A stretch of 64,000 nt of DNA, taken from NCBI GenBank assembly GCA_033439255.1, contig CM065878.1, positions 806,001 through 870,000 on the forward strand. The letters are read 5' to 3'. Below the pieces are notes generated by a model that had not been told where the DNA came from, did no database searches, and saw nothing but the letters and a program-made list of their open reading frames with translations. Positions 33,605-45,679 of the stretch are shown here, piece by piece. Both the position numbers and the translations under genes were made by a program. Position 1 is the stretch's first letter. The number at the start of each line of letters is the position of its first letter. Source of the stretch: Hericium rajendrae (lineage: Eukaryota; Basidiomycota; Agaricomycetes; Russulales; Hericiaceae).

Positions 33605-36109
33605 CTACAGCTCGTCTTCCTCCTCCCCAAACGCCCCCGGCATGCGCGCCGATCGCACACGCGCACGCTCGTCCCGTTCCTCGCGCGCCTTCTGCACCCA
33701 GTCCTCCAGCGCGCCTGGCATCTTCTGCAAACCCTTCCACTCGTGCCGTGCGACGACGCTCCCGTTGCGCCCATTCTCCCACCCCGCGCTGAGGATCGCG
33801 GGCTCCTGCGCGTCTCGTCAGCGCGCCGCGCCCGTATCGGAGAAGAGGGAATGCACGCACCCGCGAGCTCCAGCTGACGTCGCGCACGCAGACTGCGTCG
33901 CGGCGCAGGCCGCCGAGCGTGCCCGGCTCCGGGCCGGACGGGTCGAACGACATCGGGAGCGTGTGCTTGCGGTCGAGGACCTGCACGATGCGGCCGTCGA
34001 ACGACCAGATCTGCATGTGCGAGGGGTGAGCGTGCGCCGCGCGAGGACGGACGGATGAGGCTTACGTGCACGCGGCCGTCCGCCGAGCCCGAGTAGATGT
34101 ACTGCCCGCCCGTCGTCTCCGCGGGGCTGAAGTGGCAGCGAATGAGTGTCTGCAGGACCGTATGTCCGCGGTACGTCATGACGCTGCAGTCCTTCGGGTG
34201 CGCAGGGCGCGTGAGGCGCGGGAAGCTCCCGTAGCGATAGTCGAAGTTCGGCGAGCCGTAGCTCGCGTGCTTGACGGACTCGTACTCCTCGTTCGTGCGC
34301 ATCTTGCGCAGATCCCACAAACGCAGCGCCTGGTCCTTGCCATTCGAGATGATGTACCGCCCGTCGCCTTTGGCGGAGACGTTCGTGATGCCCTCGGTGT
34401 GGCCGATGAGGACGCCGGACGGCTTGGGTGAGGAGCCGAGCGAGCGACGGTCCCTAGTGCTTGTATCAGACCTATTCGAGAGTGGGATGAGTTGTGCTCA
34501 CCAGACTTTGATGAAAGTGTCATCCGACGCGCTGATCAGGATGTTCCCAGATGCAGTATCTGCCCAACAGCAGCTGTTGATATCGTTGTCGTGGGCATGG
34601 ATCTTCACCGTTCTCCGGTCGGCCAACAGGTCGTAGACTAGATTCGCTCCAGCGTCAGCTCCGCGTTCCTTGCCAAATACAGCAGCACTGACCGAAAATT
34701 CTGCGATTTCCCCCAGCGATAACTTCATTACCATCGGCGGAGAAGCGGCAGCTCCAGATGCCAAACCGATCGTAGTCCCAATCGCTGTCTCTGATAGGCC
34801 GGTCTGAGAAATTGATCGGCTTCTGTGTAGTGGATGAGTCGAGCGTCGTCGCCATCCATACTACGGGAGTCTACAGGGACGCAGTAAGCGCGGGTACATA
34901 TCAAGGTTGCATACTTAATTCCGACTCACAATTGACGAGTAGATGATCCTGGGATGGGTGAGATCAGCAGGTATTCATCAAGATGGAGAACAGACGAGCT
35001 GACCTCTCATTATCAGGGCTGAGATGCGAGTCGGTGATGGTCCAGCGGCCGGCATGACCAGAAATCGTTTTCATGACCTTCATGGTCGTCTCATGGTCCG
35101 ATCGCATCCGTCGGTATCGAGTTTCGTGTATTGGTCTTGTTCTTTGTGGAGGGGCAGTGACATCGTATATATGCAAGCGGAAGTCTGCAACGAACATTGA
35201 GAGCGCGACAACCGGTATCATTATGCACGTCTGACAAACCTTGGGCACATGTATAGTAAAACGTTGAGTCTGCAGCGCACTCGCCGATGAGTCTCGGTCT
35301 CAAAAAAGCCTTGTTCTGACCCACTTACCGGCAGAAAATTGCCCGCAGTATATGTTAGAATCATAGGATGCCACGGCCGTGCCGTTCGTGTTAGGCACAA
35401 GGTTCTAAGTTAAGACCATGTCAACATATCTACTCTGCAATACAATAGTCAACCTACACTCAAGACATCTTCTCTATAAAATTTGCGGGTCTTGGTCGCC
35501 CTTGAGGCCAAGGTTTTGGCCACGTTGGGCCCGTTGATCTTATTCCTGACATGACCAAACTCACCGCCCATGAGAAGCTTCATGCCGGCCTCCTGCGGCT
35601 CTGTAGTAGGTCCCGCCCAGGCTGGAAGATGCCGGGACCCGGTACCACCACGAAGGCCATAGCCGTCAAATTCGTCATCAGACTCTTCGTCTTCATCCTC
35701 CTCATCACCCACTTGGGCACGCGGCGGCGGCGCCACGTTAGAAATTGGCATCCTCGTCAGGCGCAAAGGTTCGTCACCCAGCAGACGCACTAGTAGCTGC
35801 GTCGCGTCGCTGGGCCGTGCGCCCTGGGTGCCCGACTGGTCTGCTAGTCTGTGCAGCTCGACAAGAGCTGATAGCGCTGCGTTCGCATGCAGTTTATGGA
35901 GAAAAGGGAAAGGACGTACTGTGCAAGAGATCTTGGGCAGGTGATCCGTCGAGATCGACCTCGTCGATGTTGAGGTCGAGGTCGAGGTCGTGCTCTTGCT
36001 CTTCCTCGTCCATATCTTCTTCAGCATCCTCGTCCTCGTCCTCGTCCTCGTCCTCATCGACGGAAGGGACGTAATCGGGATCATCATCTTCCATGGTCCA
36101 CCGTTCCAT
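33605..36109 (-). CDS. DCAF11/LEC14B-like WD40 protein
   Basis: In animals DCAF11 (WDR23) is a substrate receptor of CUL4-DDB1 ubiquitin ligases; the plant relative is LEC14B. The ATG at 36107-36109 starts MERWTMEDDDPDYVPS, followed by a strongly acidic run of Asp/Glu (encoded by a GTC-CTC-rich repeat near 36020-36060). A helical stretch LSALVELHRLAD follows, then the WD40 propeller: VASYDSNIYCGQFS, FRLHIYDV, WTITDSHLSPDNERIIYSSI, WSCRFSADGNEVIAGG, DINSCCWAD, LISASDDTFIKVWD, YIISNGKDQALRLWDLRKM, IYSGSADGRVHIWSFDG and AILSAGWENG. It ends AFGEEDEL-stop at 33605. Many introns are used, including a 19-base exon at 34930-34948. The order of blocks matches the family across its length. Confidence 0.88.
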
Positions 36110-36464
36110 GATATGTGCTGCGCTGCAATACAAGAGCAGACGAGCGTGTGGTAGTGGAGAGTTGGTGAAAGCTCACACACCGGATGCTGAGCAATGCACG
36201 GTGTACCCCACGGCACGGAGGAGTGGATCGACCGCACCGGCGGCATATTTGAATTTCGAAATCGCAGTGCACGTGCACCGAGATATCGGGACTGAAGAGA
36301 CCCGCGACACCCCAGCCATTATCTTATCTTGTAATTTCCAGCTCCGAAAAACATTGTGGCGACCTGCAGACAATTGTAGACAAGCCTTCATCTCGACAAT
36401 CAACAACTCTCCTCACACATTTCCAACGTCAACTTCGTCTCGCCGACGCAGAGGGTCTATACCC
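36110..36464. other. divergent promoter region
   Basis: A 355-base gap between two WD40 genes transcribed away from each other. It should contain both promoters. I saw no clear TATA box. Confidence 0.45.
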
Positions 36465-38656
36465 ATGGCGTCTGCTCCTATACTGATCACAGCCGATGAA
36501 GTCAACTGTCTAATTTATTCTTATTTCCAAGATTCTGGTTCGTACATCTTCAGTCACCTGCTCAAAGTATATACGACAGCAGGATTGACTGTTGTCCAGG
36601 TTTTCAGCACTCCGCATTCGCCATACGCATAGAAGGCCGTCTCGATCATTCACACAACTTTCAAAAGCGCATCCCGCGCGGCGAGCTCGTCGAGCTGCTC
36701 AGCAAAGCCTTGCTCTATTCTGAAGTCGAGACGCACTGGCGTGGAAATGCGATGACGACGGACTGCAAGGCGGGCTTCTCACTGCTCGACGATCATGTCT
36801 GCTCTGCGGATGTCGCGGGAAAAATTCCGTCGACGTCTGCCGCGCCCGCACCCGCGCCCGCGCCGCTCCTGAGGGACGTGGTTATGGCAAGACTCGACTT
36901 GGGAGATGCCGCGCAGAAGCGGAAGGCTAGCACGCCGGCGACGGATGATGGGCGCGCTGATAAGCGGTTGAAGAAGGACAGAGAGGTGGAGACACCTCTG
37001 CAAGAGACACCAAGTGCACTAGATGGTATGCTGTGGTACTCGCCTTATTCCTCGTCTCTGACTGTCCTACCTGCAGCTCGTGGTCCGCAGACCGACCAGA
37101 TCAGCGATACCGTGCTATTCGACTCTGCTGCTGCACGGAAAGCCAAGCAGATCAAGTCGCCAGTGCAGGAAGAGGAAGAGCTTGAGCCGGATACTGTCCG
37201 ATTACTGCAGGGACATGTGACGGAGGTATGCCCGAGTTCGACTGCCCCATCACACCGAGGACCTTTCCGACGAAGGTCTTTCTTAGGTCTTTGTGTGCGC
37301 ATGGAACCCAAAGCTACCCAATATTCTGGCTTCAGGGTACGTCATCATAATCGATGTCTCAGGGACGATCATCACCGGGAATTGTGAGCAGGTCGAAGGA
37401 TGCGATTGTTCATCTCTGGAATCTCCCTGTTCCTCCGCGAGATAGCACTGGCCGTGCACCACCTCCTGGGGAGCCCAAAACTCTGGCATACTATCCGAAG
37501 GATGAGCAGGGCGATCTGACGTCGCTCGACTGGAACCACGATGGCTCTTTGCTTGCGATAGGATCGTACGATGCAATCCTTCGAGTCTGTACTTCGGATG
37601 GAGAACTCTATTTCTCGGATCCTAAGCATCAGGTATGGCAGCATTTCGCGTCCTCGGACTTGCGAATCAACTGAATTGTGCTTCAAGGGACCTATATTCG
37701 CAACAAGGTTCTCAAAGTCAGGCAAGTGGCTGTTGACTGCGAGTCTCGACAGTACAGCTTGTGTATGGAATGTGAAGGAGAAGAGATTACAGACACAATA
37801 CAAGGCTCATACAGGTATGTTGCGAGGAAGTATCACCATGAGCGGTCGCTGATTCGTGTTATAGATTGTTGTCTGGATGTAGACTGGCTGGATGACGAGT
37901 TCTTCGCTAGTTGCGGCGCTGACAAAGTGATCCACATCATGAACCTCTCTCGCGAAAGCCCCCTCAGAACATTTGGGTCCGTTTCCTGCGTACCGCAAGC
38001 CACACGCCCTTCTTTCTGACATCTAGTTTCCAGTGGCCACACGAATGAGATCAACCAGATCAAGTTCAACCCAACCCGAACACGCCTCGCCTCATGCTCA
38101 GACGACAAAACCGCACGGATATGGGACACGTCGAGCATCTCAGCGACTGAGAAGCACACATTCGTCACCAGCGCCATCGTCCTCGAAGGCCACCGCGGCC
38201 ACGTCAGCGGCATCAGCTGGTGTCCCCGGCCGACAGAATCAGGAAATGAGATGCTCGCAACGTGAGTGCCCTCGCCCAGAAATATCTACATTTATCTAAC
38301 GATTGCGCGCCAGCTCGTCGTTCGACAACACAGCGCGGCTGTGGGACGCCGTGACAGGCGCGTGCCTGCACGTCTTCACGAACCACAAGCGGCCCATCTA
38401 CACCATCACGTTCGCGCCGAGCGGGCGCTGGCTCGCGACGGGCAGCGGCGACGGCTGGCTGCACGTCTACGACGTGCGCGAGCGCGAGAAGGTGTGGTCG
38501 TGGCGCTCGGACACCGTGAAGCGCGGGATCTTCGAGGTCGACTGGCAGCAGACGGGGGCGTGCGACCGCATTGCGCTTGCGCTGGAGTCGAAGAAGGTCG
38601 CGGTGATTGACGTGGCGCGTGTGCCGGCGCTGCAGCGGCGGGAGGCGGATGCGTAG
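36465..38656 (+). CDS. TBL1/Sif2-like LisH-WD40 corepressor subunit
   Basis: The ATG at 36465 begins MASAPILITADEVNCLIYSYFQDSG, a LisH dimerisation motif completed after the first intron (FQHSAFAIRIEGRLD). An F-box-like helix region (LVELLSKALLYSEVETHW) and a basic linker (KRLKKDRE) precede the propeller. WD40 blocks include LASGSKDAIVHLWNLP, LLAIGSYDAILRV, WLLTASLDSTACVWNV, FASCGADKVIHIMNL, RLASCSDDKTARIWDTS, MLATSSFDNTARLWDA and WLATGSGDGWLHVYDV. It ends LQRREADA-stop at 38656. Human TBL1/TBLR1 sits in the NCoR/SMRT-HDAC3 complex and yeast Sif2 in the Set3 deacetylase complex, so a nuclear repression role is inferred. Intron phases agree throughout. Confidence 0.92.
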
Positions 38657-38963
38657 CGGTGCTATTTATTTGGATCTGTTGTCTTGGTAGTAGTGTAAGA
38701 TGTTGTGCTGCGTTGTTGCGCCCTTCATTCTCAGTGGTCCGTGATATCCATTATTCAAAACTCGCGAAGTGCTGAGCAGGTTGTGGGCGTAGATTGTTAA
38801 TCGGATTCTGGGACAGCCTGCGCACATGATGCATATCGATAGACGCCAGATTGCGGGCATGTGTGTGAGATCCTTGGAAAGCTGATAAGAAAGGCAGTGA
38901 TACAGAGCAATGGGGCCTCACCGTTTGTTTCCGTCTTACCTCGCAATTGGGTAACCTCGGGCC
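38657..38963. other. intergenic upstream of the first F-box paralogue
   Basis: About 300 bases holding the TBL1-like 3' end and the F-box promoter. Nothing else was recognised. Confidence 0.5.
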
Positions 38964-40941
38964 ATGTCCACCGCCGCGTCCGACAGTGAGCCAAGGTGCG
39001 CACCTTCTCAAAGATTACAACGTTTACAAGTGCATTAAGTGAGATTCGTGAAGCGCCAATCCATGGTTGCCACTATGCTTAGCCCGTCTTGCTGCCCTCG
39101 ACGATCCATCGATCCCGTTGACCGAGGTGAAAGTTAACTATGCCCAGGAGCTCAGATGGATCGAGGAGGCGAAGAGCGCTGTCCGATCGCAGCTCAACAC
39201 ACACTCTCCCATTGCCCGCCTCTTCCCGGAAGTGCTGGCGCACGTATTCCGACTGCTAGCAGACGTCGACGAGCCGCGCGTGGTCACCGGATTCCGGTGT
39301 GCTCCAAGGCAGGATCTTGGGTGGATAACGGTCACGCATGTCTGCCGGTCATGGAGGATCATCGCGTTGAACTATCCAGATCTGTGGGCACGGAACGTCT
39401 GCTCCCTTACGTCATGGACGGAGGAAAGGCTACGGCGGTCGATGGAGGCCCCGATAGATGTTTTCTGCACTCTGCAGGGTCCTACACTGGGACCCTCTCT
39501 GATTTCCCATGCGTATCGCATTAAACAAGCTACATTTCACTCAGGAACATCATGGGAGGCGACCGATAGATATTGGCAGAAGTTGCTCGCTTCGTCAGTG
39601 AAATCTCTCGCATCCTTTACCTATATATTTTCCAATCGTACGTTGCCCCATTATTCTTTCAAAGCCTTACTTACTGGGCTCCTTCTAGAGAAAATCGGCA
39701 CATCTCGCCACGATGTACTCCCAGTCAACATCTTCGCCTGCAGCCCACCACGGCTCAAGGTGCTCAGCCTGCGAAATGCTCTGCTCCCATTTGAATCTCC
39801 TGTCTACCAGAGTTTAACCCACTTGTATCTGGAGGACTATCATTATGTCACGGAAGAGGAACGTACGCCCTTTACTCGCGAGCAACTTCTAGCCCTGCTG
39901 CCCAGGATGCCAGAACTCCAGACATGCTGGCTGTGTGGGGTCATACCCGATCGGCCCGTGGATGTCGAATCTACCAGTGCACAGCTGCCGTCGTTTCCCC
40001 CGGAGCCGGTCATCTTGCATTCCCTGAAAGTGCTGTATTTAGAAGATTTTGCTGATCGGTGCGTTTGGCTGGCAGAACAACTCTCGATTCCCGTGGCGGC
40101 GTCATTTCGTGTCCACTGCGGGCCGTCGTACGAGTCGGCCGGCAGATCCTGGGGTGGGAGCTTGGATGAGCTTCTGCCATTTTTGACGCACCATGCGGGC
40201 GAAAGGGACTGTGTGCGGCCAGCCCAAACCCTGTCGATTATGGTCGGGCCTCGCTGGTGGCGAATTTCCTGCTGGAAAGAACTCATCTACGACGCCAATC
40301 CTCCCCGAAGTCCATATCATGATGATATGAATCCTACGTATCCTATGCAAGTAGGAATACAGAGTGGACTTCCGTGTTGCGATATCGATGTCAGCCCTGT
40401 TAATGCTGATATGGAGCATGTCGAGCTTGTTAGCATGCTGCGTCCGCTCTTGACAGAGATCGAGACGTCCAACATCAGAGTCCTTGATGTCGGCGGAGTG
40501 GTGTTCCGGATCGAGTGCACCAACTGGCTCGAACTATTCGCATCCTTCACAGCACTGGAGGATCTTACCCTACGCTGTATGGTCGCATTCGACTTCTTAG
40601 AGGCGTTCGGCCTTGACCTCACCCTCAATCTTGGCACAAGAAGTGCCACAGGACCGGCAGATGTACCGCAGGTCCTGTTTCCCAACTTGCGCCGTCTGAC
40701 ATTCTTCAGGTTAGACTTCCAGCACTTGATGGGTGCCGCCGACGCAACACTGCAAGAGCTCATGATCACAGCACTGACCGAACGCCAAACGATGAACACG
40801 AAGCTCGAAGAGATAAACCTGCTGGAGTGCAATTGGGGCCGGCGTTGGGTAACTGCGCTCGGGCGAATAGGTCCCAAAGTGCATTACAGTGGGGCGTTCA
40901 CGGAGATATCGGCATTCTATAATCTAAGGCTTGCGTTTTGA
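38964..40941 (+). CDS. F-box protein, paralogue 1
   Basis: Exon 1 is 32 bases (38964-38995, MSTAASDSEP). A 58-base intron ends in AAG at 39053, and exon 2 continues S-ANPWLPLCLARLAALDD. The F-box follows (ARLFPEVLAHVFRLLADVD, then VTHVCRSWRIIALNYPDLWA). A second intron at 39638-39688 is 51 bases long and has no in-frame stop, so its retention would only insert 17 residues. The rest is a divergent leucine-rich region (PFTREQLLALLPRMPELQ, NWLELFASFTALEDLTLR). Spliced length is 622 residues. Two close relatives lie at 43-49 kb on the other strand with the same exon pattern. Likely an SCF substrate receptor with unknown target. Confidence 0.87.
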
Positions 40942-41297
40942 TATGTCGCACTTACGTCCACATCGTTCATGGTTCCCCGAGTTCTTCTGCGAAACCAGTC
41001 ATTCATCTGGCTTGTTCTTCAGGTTGTCGGAATGTTGCAGTACTTTGTTGCCCGAGTCACTTTATCGGCGCGATTTTGACGTGCAATTACCTGCACATAT
41101 AGCCTTGAGAAAAGGTTGTTGGTTGTGATATCAGTGATGCTACACTCTGAATACAACGCTGTTCTCTGCCATGTAGGTGCAGGATCTTGACCGAACATTC
41201 GCGGAACGTATGACGTAACCGCCTGCCGAGCTGTATTCGCGGCACGGCAAGTCCAACGATATAACCCGTCCCCTCTCTTCCTTGACCACCATCCACC
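40942..41297. other. intergenic, promoter of the GHITM-like gene
   Basis: No coding signal was recognised between the two plus-strand genes. Confidence 0.5.
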
Positions 41298-42575
41298 ATG
41301 TTACGACTCGGCATATTCGCAGCAGTGCGCCCCTTGGCAAGGCCTGGCGCCGCCACCAGCCACCACATCCCACCATTTCGCTGCTTCAGCAGCGCGTCGC
41401 GGCGGCCCAGCAATGTCCTCGATGCCCTCCGACGACGGCCCAATACATTCTCTTCCGGTTTCTTCAAATCCTCCCAGTCATCGCGCACAATTATGGATGA
41501 CGCGGTCGTGACGCGGCCCCCACAGCAGGAGGCATGGAGGCGCTATGCAATCGCAGCGGTAAGCCGCTTCTTCCCCCGTACCGCGATACGCATTACTCAC
41601 TCGTGTGCAGGCAACAGTTGCAGGCACCGTCATCGGCACGCAGGCATGGTTGAACCGCGATACGCGCGATGCGCTCTCCGAGGCTGAGCAGCAGTACCTG
41701 AACGACTCGTTCAAGTACACCGGCGCCGGACTCGTCCTCACGGCCCTGGCCGCGCGCACCATGTTCCGCGCAGGCCTGCCCTTCCGCATCATGGCGGCCA
41801 ACCCATGTGCGTACACAGCTCACGGTCTGAGGTTCCCGCTGACTGCATTCTGCAGGGGTCGTCCTGGGTGTCAGTCTCGCGGGTAGCATCGGCAGCATGA
41901 TGGGCGTGTTCTACACGCCGCCCGAGAAGACCGTTCAGAAGCACGTGTTCTGGCTCGCGTTTAACGCCTGCCAGGCCGCGACGCTCAGCCCGCTCTTCTT
42001 CCTGAGCCCAGCGCTGCTCTCCCGCGCCGCCCTGTACACGTGCGGTGTGGTCGGCGCGCTCTCATATGTCGGGGCTACCGCTAGGTACCATCCACTTTTA
42101 TTTCGCTAGTCTGTCTACTAATTACTTTGGATCTAGAAACGACAAATACCTGTACATGGGCGGCCCGCTCCTCGCAGGTGTGACCGTCGTCGCGCTCAGC
42201 TCCCTCGCCCCTATGGCACTCCCGCTCGGTCTCCGCGGGCTCGCTGTCTCGGAAGCGATCTCGCTCTACGGCGGTCTTGCTGTCTTCGGCGGATTTGTGC
42301 TCTACGAGTGCGTTCAATATCGTTCTTTCTATATCGCTGCTTATCTCTTGTATATCTAGCACGCAAAAGATCCTGCACAACGCCCGGCTCGCCGAGCGCG
42401 GCCAGCTTACACGCGACCCCATGCGCGAAGCGATCGGCCTCGAGCTCGACATGATCAACATCTTGTAAGTGCGCCCTCCGCTTTTGGCTGCCGCCTTACT
42501 CACGGTTCTTTTTGTGATGTAGCATTCGCCTTGTGCAGATCCTCGCTATGCAGAACAAGAACAAGCACAAGTAAT
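41298..42575 (+). CDS. GHITM-type Bax inhibitor-1 family protein, mitochondrial
   Basis: The ATG at 41298 opens MLRLGIFAAVRPLARPG and an Arg/Ser-rich leader without acidic residues for about 60 codons, as expected of a mitochondrial presequence. The membrane domain follows: ATVAGTVIGTQAWLN, YTGAGLVLTALAARTMF, VVLGVSLAGSIGSMMGVFY, HVFWLAFNACQAATLSPLFFL, ALYTCGVVGALSYVGA, YLYMGGPLLAGVTVVAL and ISLYGGLAVFGGFVLYETQKIL. The C-terminus has DPMREAIGLELDMINIFIRLVQILAMQNKNKHK, typical of the TMBIM fold. In animals GHITM (TMBIM5) sits in the inner mitochondrial membrane and affects cristae and ion exchange. Five introns fit phase. Stop is TAA at 42573-42575. Confidence 0.92.
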
Positions 42576-43269
42576 GGCTTTGTGAGTCGGTGGATGTGTC
42601 GCGATCTGTTGAGTCTTCGCTCTGCCTTTAGTGTGTTCGGCGTCTGTGGCCTTGGTCTTCGTCAGAACCGTTATGCAGCTCGGTTCATCTGTGTTTTTAC
42701 TAGTTCACACAAATGTATTTCATACCGGAAAGTAACATTTTTCTATCCATCGCGTTGCATTTGAGGGAGAGACGCCTTCCCGAGCTGGGGTCTAGCTCTC
42801 GACAACGATTGTACGCTGAGCATACCGTCACGTAGCGGAACACGGTTTCTGGGGCTTCGCCACATGCTGGGTGAGTCCTGTGGATGCGATGGACACTTGA
42901 AGTGGGATATGATCGGTGCGTAATTGAAGTAGGAGAGCGGTCTGTCTTCGAGAACGCTTCGTACTACTGCATGGCCTTATGATCGTCTGTCTGACGCTGC
43001 GCCCTGTTTCTTGAGGATGACAGCTGCCCGCCCATATCGCATATATCCCGATTCATGATCGACCATGCCTGTGTATCAACGACTTCCCTCGCGGCTCTCG
43101 TCCGCGCGCAGCTTTCTCAACTGACGAGCTTTACATCAATGCGATATAAGGGAAGGTGCGTACAACGACAATTGCATAGCTGGCCTCCACGCCTCCTGCC
43201 GCGATGATCAAGTCAGACTGTCCATGGCCATCGTAATATTAATATTCGTCCAGACCCATCCTCCAGATT
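42576..43269. other. intergenic, start of tandem unit 1
   Basis: From about 42797 onward this matches 45933 onward at the start of tandem unit 2. No gene was recognised. It is the 3' flank of F-box paralogue 2. Confidence 0.6.
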
Positions 43270-45679
43270 TTACTCGTAGTTGTTCCCCGAGCTCTTCCAT
43301 GACAAGGGTGCTTCGCAGAGCACTTTGGGACCTATCTGCCGAACGGCATTTATCCAGTGTTGCTTCCACTCGCACTGGATCAGGCGTATTTCCTCGAGCT
43401 TCGTATTGATGGTGAGTCGTTCCGTCAGCGACTCTATCATGAGCTCAGACAGTCTTGCGTCGGCAGTGTCTACAAAGCGCCTGAAGTCCACTTCACGGAA
43501 CATCAGTATGCGCAGGCTTGGGAATAGAGCATGGGGCGCGTCTCCTGCAGTACTGAAGGTGTCAAGATTGAGAGCGAGGTCGAGGCCGAACACCTGCACG
43601 AAATTGCACGCAATCACTGTGTCGCCGAGGACGAGGGACTCCAATGCTGTGAACGATGCGAACAACTCGAGCCAATCGGTGCATCCAATCTGCGACTCCA
43701 CTCCACAGATATCGAGGACTCGGATGTTGCATGTAGCCGCCTCGCTCAAGACTGGTCGCACTATTGTCTCAAGAACATCAATCGTGATATCTTTAGAGTC
43801 AGAGCTCGACCATATATTACAGCATGGCGGCTTGGAGCCATCTTCCACCCAGCTCGAGCCATCAGTTCCGTCAAATTTGTACTCCTTGCGAGGATCAATA
43901 TCGCTATGAACGAGTTCTTTCCAACAGATGAATCTCCAGCTGTGACGGGCTATCTTGAACGACATGGTCTGGGTAGGCTGCACGGCGCACTCCCATGCGC
44001 CCAAATGGCGCATCAGCAACGGCAGGAAGGCTCTTCCAGCTGCTTCGTATTCTGCGTACGGCCATTCGGGTCTGATTATAATTGATGCTGCCGCGGGGAT
44101 TGACAGCTGCGTTGTCATCCAGACACAATTTGACTGAGAGTCACGTAGCTCTAGCATCTGCAATGAGGACAAGGAGACGGGCGCGGGGATAGACAAAGGC
44201 ACTTGCGCATCGTGCTCCAAGTTTTCGACATCTGGAGACTTGCCAGGTATTACCTCGTTTTCTACCATGAGCGACTCTAGTTTCGGCATCCGATGCAATA
44301 GGGCTACAAGCTGCTCGCGAGTGAATGGCGGCGGCCCTCGATAATCAGGGCTGCGTCCGCCTAGGGGCCCCAGACGCAAGTGAGCCAAGTTCTCGTAGAT
44401 GGCTGATTCGAACGGGAGGAGTGTGCCTTTGAGCTGGAGCGATTTGAGGCGTGGTGCCTTGCAGTCGAAGGCATTGGCTGGGAGTGCATTATGGGAGACT
44501 GAACTATTCCCTTCTTATCAAATCTTAGTAGAGCCTCATATATGTAGCGGGGTACAGGAACGTACCAGCTGCAGAACCTAGATAGGTAAAAGATTCCAGA
44601 GATGTAGCCGACGAAGACAGAAAATCGTGCCAGGATCCATCGGTAGCATCCCAAGGAAGATACGTGCGCAAGGTAGCGCACCTAATGCGATTTGCGTTGA
44701 GGAGCACGGAAGAGGGTATAGGCGTCTGGATAGGGGATAAGAAATCAGAGTAAACGTCGATCGGGGCATCTTTGGATCGCCGAAGCCTTTCCTCTGTCCA
44801 CGACGGAGGAGAACAGATGTTCCCTCGTCCCCATAGGTCAGGATAATCCAGAGCAACGGTTCTCCACGATCGGCAGACATGCGTGACCCTTATCCACCCA
44901 AGATACTCCTCTATTGTCTCCCGCTGCCTGATCGCACGAGGCACGTCAATGTCTGCTAGATGGCGGAACACGTGGGCCAGCACTTCAGGCGTAAGTCGGG
45001 CGACGAGAGACATCATGTTGAGCCGGTATCGGATGGCACTCCTCGCCTCCTCCACCCATCTGAGCTCCTGAATATACTTGCTTTTCACCTCGGTCGATGT
45101 GATCGAAGGATGGTTGAGAGCGGAGAGGCGGGCTGAGCATAATGGCAACCATGGGTTGGCACTTCACAAGTCATCTCAATACTACAAAACGATCGTATTT
45201 CTAGGGGGATATGCGTACCTTGGGTGACTGTTTGACGGTGCGGCGGACATTTGCCTAGACGACCCAATGACAACTTTTGGTCGAATCGAAGTAAATCGCT
45301 TGGGGAAAGTGCTATGAATAGACAGACACGTCGATGCTGGGGCCTGACTTGAGAGGAAAAGTTGTGTCTTATCTGGAGACTGTCCAGGAAGCTCTGAGTC
45401 TGTACGTGTGAACGCGACATCCAGCGTCTACCTTGTCCGCGTGTGCGTCTCTGGCAGGATCCAAGCGCTACGATTACGGCTCTAGATCTCGCTCTTGTAC
45501 AGTGCCTCGGGAATATGCGGATGAGAGAACGCACAACGATGTCGCAGACATAAAATTGTCCTACGGCTCAGCTCATCGATGCATCGCCCGCATACGCCTG
45601 TTGATCCAAGATAATCGGTGAGCGAAATGAAAAGAGGCAGACGAACTGTACTTTGCAGTAACTGCCGGCGCCGCATGAG
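42797..45679. repeat. tandem duplication, unit 1
   Basis: This stretch aligns by eye, in the same orientation, with 45933-49281. Matching landmarks are TCTCGACAACGATTG at the left end, GACGAGCTTTACATCAATGC near 43130 and 46340, the complete F-box gene, and GCCGGCGCCGCATGAG at the right end. Homology stops abruptly after the last landmark. Confidence 0.85.
43270..45250 (-). CDS. F-box protein, paralogue 2
   Basis: Three exons: 45219-45250 (32 bases, MSAAPSNSHP), 44566-45161 and 43270-44498. They sum to 1857 bases, giving 618 residues. Blocks are ANPWLPLCSARLSALNH, the F-box (ARLTPEVLAHVFRHLADID, VTHVCRSWRTVALDYPDLWG), PFTREQLVALLHRMPKLE and DWLELFASFTALESLVLG, then a C-terminal tail ending GNNYE-stop. 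Intron 1 (57 bases) ends in AAG, as in paralogue 1. Intron 2 ends in CAG just before codons for SHNALPANAFDCK. No break was seen. Target unknown. Confidence 0.87.

Noticed and set aside
39638-39688. Single long uninterrupted exon for F-box paralogue 1
   Set aside because: The frame is open throughout, but alignment with paralogues 2 and 3 shows an intron at this position with good splice sites. Splicing also keeps the frame.
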